Part shown: piece by piece, positions 8,506 to 13,650 of the stretch | How positions within the stretch are numbered: the stretch's first letter is position 1 | How the letters are laid out: every line of letters starts with the position of its first letter | Assembly (NCBI GenBank): GCA_026396415.1 | Contig: JAPLWX010000044.1 | Coordinates: forward strand, 1-32,377 | Origin: Microcaldota archaeon | GTDB lineage: Archaea; Micrarchaeota; Micrarchaeia; Anstonellales; Anstonellaceae | Direction of reading: 5' to 3' | Length of the DNA stretch: 32,377 nt | Notes under the pieces: generated by a model | Seen by the model: only the letters and a program-made list of their open reading frames with translations | The model's database searches: none | Told to the model about the DNA's origin: nothing | Program-made: the position numbers and the translations under genes

Positions 8506-8618
8506 GGGCCCGTAGTCGAATGCTCTTGCCTTCGGCAAGAAATTGCCGGCAAGCCGACAATGGTTAAGACGTCGCTCTCACACAGCGAAGACTCGCGGTT
8601 CGATTCCGCGCGGGCCCA
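8506..8618 (+). tRNA. tRNA-Val(CAC) with D-loop intron
   Basis: Acceptor strand GGGCCCG (8506-8512) pairs with CGGGCCC (8611-8617), with A8618 as discriminator. The anticodon stem TCGCT/AGCGA (8572-8576, 8584-8588) encloses loop CTCACAC, giving anticodon CAC. The T arm is CGCGG-TTCGATT-CCGCG. The D stem halves GTC (8515-8517) and GAC (8568-8570) are 50 bases apart. Removing about 39 bases (8520-8558) leaves an ordinary 11-base D loop containing GG and a 74-base tRNA. The CCA end is not encoded. A TATA box is placed correctly upstream. Confidence 0.9.
8520..8558 (+). other. tRNA-Val D-loop intron
   Basis: The extra 39 bases in the D loop contain CTTGCC-TTC-GGCAAG (8525-8539) and the palindrome TTGCCGGCAA (8543-8552). 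The exact cut sites can slide by a base or two, because GA/CGA repeats at the borders. The position is not the canonical 37/38 site. Confidence 0.7.
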
Positions 8619-8643
8619 CTTCTTTTTCCCCAGCATTGACCTG

Positions 8644-8653
8644 CTTTTTATAC
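8644..8653 (+). promoter_or_regulatory. TATA box for tRNA-Glu
   Basis: CTTTTTATAC lies about 27 bases before the tRNA-Glu 5' end at 8677. The two tRNA genes may therefore be transcribed separately. Confidence 0.45.
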
Positions 8654-8694
8654 GTTTCGCTGCTTATCCTCTCAGCGCTCCCATAGTCTAGTGG

Positions 8695-8739
8695 CTGACT
8701 TCGGTGCAATTGTGCACCGGCGCGAGCCGGACAACCCGG
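8695..8739 (+). other. tRNA-Glu intron 1 (D loop)
   Basis: This 45-base insertion follows TAGTGG in the D loop. It contains a seven-pair hairpin, CGGTGCA-ATTG-TGCACCG (8702-8719), which overlaps an alternative GCGA-capped stem, CCGGC/GCCGG (8717-8730). The border GG is repeated, so the cut could lie two bases earlier. Confidence 0.75.
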
Positions 8740-8759
8740 TCAAGGACGGAGCCCTCTCA

Positions 8760-8891
8760 AAACCCTTTTTTCGCCTCCCGGGCAGACGCTCGGCGGAAAC
8801 GGCGCTTTTCGCTTCGGCGAAAAGGCGCCCCTTTTTGCCTTCGGGCAAAAAGCGGGAAGCGTTCACGGAAAATGGAAAAAGGGTTGCAGAA
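8760..8891 (+). other. tRNA-Glu intron 2 (anticodon loop 37/38)
   Basis: This 132-base insertion is at the canonical archaeal position after A37. Its ends are complementary (AACCCTTTTT at 8761-8770 and AAAAAGGGTT at 8876-8885). It carries two successive UUCG-capped hairpins at 8801-8829 and 8831-8852. The second is a perfect nine-pair stem. No coding frame of its own is apparent. Confidence 0.8.
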
Positions 8892-8912
8892 AGGCTCTAA
8901 CTCGGGTTCAAA

Positions 8913-8982
8913 CCCTAGGGGGAATAAGTCGTAGCTAAGATCCCCCTGATGGTTCACCCCCAATAGGTGAACCTGGTGAAAA
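8913..8982 (+). other. tRNA-Glu intron 3 (T loop)
   Basis: This 70-base insertion separates TTCAAA from the last T-loop base. Inside, AGGGGGA (8917-8923) pairs with TCCCCCT (8941-8947), and GGTTCACC (8951-8958) pairs with GGTGAACC (8966-8973). The AAA at both borders leaves the cut ambiguous by up to about four bases. Confidence 0.75.
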
Positions 8983-9102
8983 TCCCGATGGGAGCGAATT
9001 TTCTTTTTTACGTCGGAGAACTGGAAATAGAATTGATGTTTAGACACCTTACCGACGTTAAACGCCCCGATTTCATGGTTTTGGCATTTTTGCACTTGAG
9101 TC

Positions 9103-9137
9103 CATTCCAATCAACCTCCATTTTTGTTTTCCATCAA
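9103..9137 (-). repeat. Leader repeat copy C, in front of a decayed gene
   Basis: Read on the minus strand this is GGAGGTTGATTGGAATG preceded by a T/A-rich run. It is almost the same as the leader at 11105-11139. The ATG here opens only ten codons (MDSSAKMPKP) before a stop, so the gene that followed seems lost or never existed. The stretch 8997-9208 holds nothing else I can support. Confidence 0.55.
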
Positions 9138-9208
9138 CACCACTTTGTTTTCACAAATTATTGGGCATCTCCACAAGCACACCGAGACGGTCGTGCTTTC
9201 CCAGCAAT

Positions 9209-10807
9209 TCAAACTATCCTTGCGCCTTTCTCTGTGACTATTTCTATTCCATTGTCCGAAATGCCACCAATGGCGATTTTCGACAACCTCTCCTCTTTTT
9301 CATAGGAGTGTCCCTCTGCGACTTCCACCGCCTTGCCTTTGGATCCTATCTTGTATGCAGTCCAGCGCTTCTGCTTCCCTCGTGCAATGCAGAAGTCGAT
9401 CATTTCCTCGATTATGAAAACTGCATATTTGCCATCAGTCGATACTGCCAATTCAGAAAGATGGGGCTCATCATAGGGCACATTTAGCGATGACGGAGAA
9501 GTGTTGTATATCGGATAGGTGGCGCCCTTCTGCCTTTCCTTTATCTGTGCAAGCATCTTTTCTGCTTCGCGTTTTGCAGCATCCTCTGTATTTTTCTTGT
9601 CAACGCGCTCTGAATCTGGCTTGATGGGCACCCGCACACGCTCTATCCAGTTATAATCCTTTTCACCAGTTGCTTGGATGATGGCTTCCGCCCATTGGTC
9701 AGTAAGCTCTAGGCCAAGTACTCTTGTGTGACGAATGCAGCGCCTCCAGTCATCTGCCCCAGCATCGTAAGGGTCGCGGTACTTGTATTCCTCCCCGAAC
9801 GCAGACGCTTCCATGTAGCCTGGGCGGGAAATAATGACTTTGAGCCTGTTGTAATAGCCGACCCCGCAGCTGCCGCCAGGCCAGTAGTTCCTACCTGTTG
9901 CCTCGACCAAAACGGAGATTTGCATTTTTTTAAGATCCTCGGGACTCAGGATTTTTAGCCTACCTTTTATTTCTTTCGCAGAAGAGACGATTGATTCCTG
10001 CTTCTTCATTTCATCGGCGGTTCCAACCAATATGCTTGGCTTTTCTTCGCTTTTCATTTTTTCAGTCTTTTCCACTGGCGCTGGCGCGTCCACTTTTGCG
10101 TCGCCTCTGGTGGCTTTGTAAGTCAACACCTCCGAAGACCAGGATATTTTTTCAGGCACGCTGAAGTACCCGTTGCCGAGCCAGTCTCGGCCAACCTCCA
10201 TCAGGTTGCCTGCAACGTCATTGCAGGGAGGGTACCACAACGTAATCTTAGAAGAGCCAAATTCATTCAGCCACTCCTTTACAAGTGTGCCTTCCTTCAG
10301 CTCCTTCTCGTTGAAGAGGAGGTTCGATATGTCCTTAAGGTAGAACATCTCCGAGCCATAAATCTTCTTTGGTATGCGGGTTGACATTTGATCGTTGCCC
10401 TCAAGCATGAGGGTAACAAACTCGTTTGCTCCCTGGGCATCGGTTCTCCAGTTTGACTCTGCTTTGATGATTTGGCTTGGCTTGATCATGTTTTCAATTG
10501 TGAGCAGTCTGTTGTCAACCTGTATCAATTCTATAAGACCGCCATCACAAATTGGCACAAACGACTGCTTGCCATCCTTTACAAGAACATCGCCAAGAGG
10601 CACATCCAAGCAAATTGTCTTCATGCTCGTGTGTGGGCTGATTATACCCCCCGGGTAGTGGTATACCATAAAAATAAGTGCATCGCGGCTACGGAGCATC
10701 GGGTTTTTCGTGGTTGGACCGTATTTAACTGATGCGACCGGAGATGTTACGCCGGGCCAGTCGTACTTGATAACCGCGTGCTGTGTACATCTATTCTGTT
10801 TCATCAT
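9209..10807 (-). CDS. Uncharacterised 532-residue cytoplasmic protein
   Basis: I do not recognise the family. There is no signal peptide or membrane helix. The N-terminal 240 residues look like a mixed alpha/beta domain. A charged linker (about 245-290, rich in Lys/Glu) separates it from a second domain with many aromatic residues and a helical segment rich in Lys and Glu (KREAEKMLAQIKERQ). The C-terminal 110 residues resemble beta strands with repeated DGKYAVF-like segments, which could be blade-like. The start is the ATG at 10807 after GGAGGTTGATTGAT; an in-frame TTG three codons upstream is less likely. It lies 36 bases downstream of the small gene at 10844-11107 and shares its leader sequence. 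A local resemblance to the protein at 1305-2222 suggests relatedness. Confidence 0.7.
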   Translation of the reverse strand: MMKQNRCTQHAVIKYDWPGVTSPVASVKYGPTTKNPMLRSRDALIFMVYHYPGGIISPHTSMKTICLDVPLGDVLVKDGKQSFVPICDGGLIELIQVDNRLLTIENMIKPSQIIKAESNWRTDAQGANEFVTLMLEGNDQMSTRIPKKIYGSEMFYLKDISNLLFNEKELKEGTLVKEWLNEFGSSKITLWYPPCNDVAGNLMEVGRDWLGNGYFSVPEKISWSSEVLTYKATRGDAKVDAPAPVEKTEKMKSEEKPSILVGTADEMKKQESIVSSAKEIKGRLKILSPEDLKKMQISVLVEATGRNYWPGGSCGVGYYNRLKVIISRPGYMEASAFGEEYKYRDPYDAGADDWRRCIRHTRVLGLELTDQWAEAIIQATGEKDYNWIERVRVPIKPDSERVDKKNTEDAAKREAEKMLAQIKERQKGATYPIYNTSPSSLNVPYDEPHLSELAVSTDGKYAVFIIEEMIDFCIARGKQKRWTAYKIGSKGKAVEVAEGHSYEKEERLSKIAIGGISDNGIEIVTEKGARIV

Positions 10808-10835
10808 ATCAATCAACCTCCAAATTTTTTCATAT
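10805..10835 (-). repeat. Leader repeat copy A
   Basis: Minus-strand AAATTTGGAGGTTGATTG leads into ATGATGAAACAG, the start of the 532-residue protein. It closely matches copy B at 11105-11139 in ribosome binding site, spacer and first codons. Confidence 0.65.
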
Positions 10836-10843
10836 TCTTCATC

Positions 10844-11107
10844 CTAAACGAGCATCCCTTTTGGAATCTGAACCTGCTTTCCACACGCAAGCTGTGCGGC
10901 AAGCCCGTACTGCCCCTCCAGCGCAAGCTCGCGGATTGCGTATGCCGTTTTCTTCTTCCCAATGCTCTTGGCAACCCAGGCGGCATCCATCAGTTCAGAC
11001 ATCATGCGGGAAAACGACCTGATGCCGCGAGACCCGCAGCTTGGCTGCAGGACCCTTGCCATCTGTAGTTCTTCACTTTTCTTTTCCGTCAAAGTTTGTT
11101 TCATCAT
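10844..11107 (-). CDS. Uncharacterised small protein
   Basis: An 87-residue, mostly helical and basic protein starting MMKQTLTEKKSEELQMARVL, with two cysteines and no membrane segment. It is the first gene of a two-gene unit with the 532-residue protein. Both genes begin with the same GGAGGTTGATT leader and the codons ATG ATG AAA CA(A/G), which points to duplication of the 5' region. I place the start at ATG 11107, not the upstream in-frame TTG. No family recognised. Confidence 0.6.
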   Translation of the reverse strand: MMKQTLTEKKSEELQMARVLQPSCGSRGIRSFSRMMSELMDAAWVAKSIGKKKTAYAIRELALEGQYGLAAQLACGKQVQIPKGMLV

Positions 11108-11139
11108 TCCAATCAACCTCCAAATTTTTGTTTTTCATT
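11105..11139 (-). repeat. Leader repeat copy B
   Basis: Minus-strand GGAGGTTGATTGGAATGATG preceded by AAATTT and A-rich sequence. Copies A and C match it over about 30 bases with a few gaps. Confidence 0.65.
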
Positions 11140-11177
11140 TTCCCATTCTGTTGTTCTGTGTTGTTCTTTGTGGTTAA

Positions 11178-11240
11178 GGAGGAATATAATACGTTCCTTC
11201 TGTAAAGTGCAAAAAACAGGAAGTATTTTATAAAATACCT
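11178..11240. promoter_or_regulatory. Divergent promoter region of the Lrp-type gene
   Basis: TTTTATAAAATA at about 11226-11237 is placed roughly 30 bases before the regulator ATG at 11268. GAATATAATA near 11183-11192 may serve the minus-strand unit starting at 11107. Lrp-family regulators often control their own divergent region, so operators could lie here (inference). Confidence 0.4.
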
Positions 11241-11267
11241 GCAAAATAAGCAAAATAGGCGAAAATA

Positions 11268-12251
11268 ATGCAAATAATTGACAAGAAGGACAAAAGGATA
11301 CTTGCCTGCCTCGAAAGGAACGGAAGGGCGCAGTTAAGCGAGGTTGCACACGCAGCAGGGCTTTCCAAGCCAGGCGCGGCAAAAAGGATTGCAAGGCTGG
11401 AAAAGGAAGGGATTATTGACGGCTACCTCACCCATGTCAGCTTCCGTGCGCTTGAGCTTTTCAACTTCAGGCTTTACCTGAAATTCGAGGGCGCGCCTGC
11501 GGGCTTTGAGGAAACCGTGGCAGCCTGGCTCAAGAAGCAGGGATGTGTGCGCTGGTTTGCGTTCTGCCAGGGGGAGTATGACATAATAGTGCGCACCATG
11601 GTGAAAGACCTGTATGAATTCAGGGAATTCGAGCAGGCAATGCAATCAGAGTTTGGCAGGCACATAGGCAGGAGGGTGTTTTCGGCAATAATCAACGATG
11701 CATACCACAACTGCACGCACATAACCGGCAATGAGGGGAACAGCTCGCTTCCTGAAAAAGAGTATGCCGGCAGGGCGGTAAAGCTTACTGACTCGGACTT
11801 GATGGTGCTTTACCACCTGTTTGAAAACTGCCGCCAGTCTGCGCGGGAAATTGCCAAAAAGGCAAAGTTGAAGCCGGATGCCGTGCTTTACCATATCAAG
11901 AAGCTGGAGCGAGAGGGAGTAATAAGCCGCTACAGTGTGAAAATAGGCCGGGAAAAGCTCGGTTACAGCACAATCAAGGCAATTTTCTGGCTGCGAAAGG
12001 CAACGCCTGTTGATGTTGAAAAGCTCAAGAAATACTGCGAAATGCATCCAAGCGTGTCATTTTACGGGGAGATAGTTGGCCCGTGGGATATTGAAGTGGA
12101 CTTTGATGTGACGGGAAATGCTGAAGCACATAAACTCATTGGAGAGATGCGTTCAAGGTTCGCAGGCATCATCCATGATTTCACCGTGCTTGGGCTGATA
12201 AAGGAGCACGAAGTGAATTTCCTTGCTGGAAGGATGCAAAAAGCCGTTTGA
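11268..12251 (+). CDS. Tandem Lrp/AsnC-family transcription regulator
   Basis: A 327-residue protein made of two Lrp/AsnC-like units. The first winged helix-turn-helix is at residues 1-55 (DKKDKRILACLERNGRAQLS...KEGIIDGY) and is followed by a degenerate ligand-sensing half to about 150. A second winged helix (about 168-225, TDSDLMVLYHLFENCRQSA...REGVISRY) is followed by another alpha/beta segment (226-320). Ordinary Lrp proteins have one such unit of about 150 residues. Such archaeal regulators bind DNA as dimers and often respond to amino acids (family knowledge). The ligand and targets are not visible. It stands alone, divergent from the leader-repeat unit. Confidence 0.85.
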   Translation: MQIIDKKDKRILACLERNGRAQLSEVAHAAGLSKPGAAKRIARLEKEGIIDGYLTHVSFRALELFNFRLYLKFEGAPAGFEETVAAWLKKQGCVRWFAFCQGEYDIIVRTMVKDLYEFREFEQAMQSEFGRHIGRRVFSAIINDAYHNCTHITGNEGNSSLPEKEYAGRAVKLTDSDLMVLYHLFENCRQSAREIAKKAKLKPDAVLYHIKKLEREGVISRYSVKIGREKLGYSTIKAIFWLRKATPVDVEKLKKYCEMHPSVSFYGEIVGPWDIEVDFDVTGNAEAHKLIGEMRSRFAGIIHDFTVLGLIKEHEVNFLAGRMQKAV

Positions 12252-12396
12252 CTATATTTGGCGGCACTGTGAGAAATGATGCGCCCAGCCCTTAAAATGT
12301 CTGGTTTTGGCGTGTTGCGGCGGGGCGTTTAGCGACGTGCGGCGTTACTAAACCTCGTTTTATAGCAACCGCCCGATGGGAGCGCTATTCTTTTCT

Positions 12397-13650
12397 TTAA
12401 GGATTTTTGACGTGCCTCTTCCCCTCGCTCACGATGTTCTGGAAGAAGCGCAGGCTGTTCTTTTCAAATGAAACCCCTGCGGTGAAGCGCGGGAACTGCG
12501 TGCGCATCACGCTGACCTCGGGATGCGGCATGAGGCCGAGGATTTTGCCGGTGGGGTCGCAGATGCCTGCGATATTTTCCACGGAGCCGTTTGGGTTTGC
12601 GGGGTAGCCTGCGGAATCGTCAAGCAATTCGCTGCAGTATTTGATGGGCACCATTCCCCCCCTGGCAAGCGCATCAAGGAGCTTTTTGTCGCGCGGCACG
12701 AACTGCCCCTCCCCGTGGCGCACAGGGCAGCTGATGAATGGCACGCCTTCGAAATATTTGCACACGGACTTTTGCGGCTTGAGATGGACCCAGCGGTCCT
12801 CGAACCTGCCGCTCCTGTTGAACGTGAGAGTGGACTCCTGGGAAAACGAGCCTGAAATGTTCGGCAGCGCGCCAAGCTTGGCCAGCGTCTGGAAGCCGTT
12901 GCATATGCCAAGCATTGGCTTGCCTGAAGAGGCAAACGCCTCGAACTGCGCCTTGAAGGTGTGCTTGAGCTTGTTCGAAAGCACGCGCCCGCCTGCAATG
13001 TCGTCGCCAAACGACCAGCCGCCCGGTATTGCGAATATCTCGTAATCCTCAAGCATTTCCTTCCCGGATGCAATGTCCGAGAAGTGCACGATTTTCGCAT
13101 CCGCGCCTGCAAGGGAAAACGCGTGCGCAAGCTCGGCCTCCGCATTCAGGCCAAAGCCCGCAAGCACGATGCAGCGGGGCTTGCGACGCTCTTTTGGAGG
13201 AACGGGAATCTTCGCCGCTTTTGCGCCCGCAGGGGCTCTTGAGGATTTCATTGCGGCAGCATTTGCATTCGCAGGCACTTTTGCACGCGTCGCCGATTTT
13301 GAGGCTTTTCGCGCGGCTGATTTTTGCTTTGCCTTCATCGTTGGCTTTTGTTTTGCCTTCATCTTGACACCGTTTGCCTTTTTTGAAATGGTTTTTTTGG
13401 GTTTTGATTTTTGCCTGACCTGCAATTTGCCCTGCACGCGCTTTATTTTTGCATTTTGCCTGCGTTTTGCCTTTGCAGGCGCTTTCTTCCTCGCTTGCTT
13501 GCGCCCTTTTGCAGTCGTTTTCCCCTTCATTTGCCTGCGCCTTGGAATATTTTTCTTTTTCATCTTTTTTGCAGGGGCTTTTGCCGCCTTTTTAGCTTTC
13601 CCGATGTGCGCTTTCCTCCCCTTTCCCTTGCTTGGCGCGGGTTTTACCAT
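12397..13650 (-). CDS. purQ: FGAM synthase glutaminase subunit PurQ with H1-like N-terminal tail
   Basis: A 417-residue protein whose C-terminal 260 residues are a class I glutamine amidotransferase that supplies ammonia to FGAM synthase in purine synthesis. It has GGWSFGDD, the nucleophile motif LGICNGFQ near residue 247, and the catalytic His/Glu in MPHPEVSV near 375. Residues 1 to about 155 are an additional Lys/Ala/Arg-rich low-complexity tail with repeats of MKAKQK type, like histone H1 or AlgP tails. PurQ is normally about 220-260 residues. The ATG at 13650 overlaps the purL stop by seven bases (ATGGTAA), indicating translational coupling. An internal start near the catalytic domain would remove the tail, but the tail frame is open and clearly protein-like. 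Confidence 0.85.
   Translation of the reverse strand: MVKPAPSKGKGRKAHIGKAKKAAKAPAKKMKKKNIPRRRQMKGKTTAKGRKQARKKAPAKAKRRQNAKIKRVQGKLQVRQKSKPKKTISKKANGVKMKAKQKPTMKAKQKSAARKASKSATRAKVPANANAAAMKSSRAPAGAKAAKIPVPPKERRKPRCIVLAGFGLNAEAELAHAFSLAGADAKIVHFSDIASGKEMLEDYEIFAIPGGWSFGDDIAGGRVLSNKLKHTFKAQFEAFASSGKPMLGICNGFQTLAKLGALPNISGSFSQESTLTFNRSGRFEDRWVHLKPQKSVCKYFEGVPFISCPVRHGEGQFVPRDKKLLDALARGGMVPIKYCSELLDDSAGYPANPNGSVENIAGICDPTGKILGLMPHPEVSVMRTQFPRFTAGVSFEKNSLRFFQNIVSEGKRHVKNP

Larger units (their letters stand above)
8677..8996 (+). tRNA. tRNA-Glu(CTC) interrupted by three introns
   Basis: The gene spans 320 bases, but its exons assemble into a normal 73-base tRNA. The acceptor GCTCCCA (8677-8683) pairs with TGGGAGC (8989-8995), with G8996 as discriminator. 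The D arm is GTC-TAGTGG / TCAAG-GAC (8686-8694, 8740-8747). The anticodon stem GAGCC (8749-8753) pairs with GGCTC (8893-8897), and the loop is CTCTCA + A with anticodon CTC at 8756-8758. The variable loop is TAAC. The T arm is TCGGG-TTCAAA / T-CCCGA (8902-8912, 8983-8988). All stems pair fully only if 45, 132 and 70 bases are removed from the D, anticodon and T loops. Read without introns, the locus does not fold as a tRNA, so automatic scanners may miss it. Confidence 0.88.

Noticed and set aside
8757-9110. A 117-codon minus-strand frame behind leader copy C
   Set aside because: It runs antisense through the tRNA-Glu exons and introns and needs a TTG start; the ATG of the leader is in another frame.
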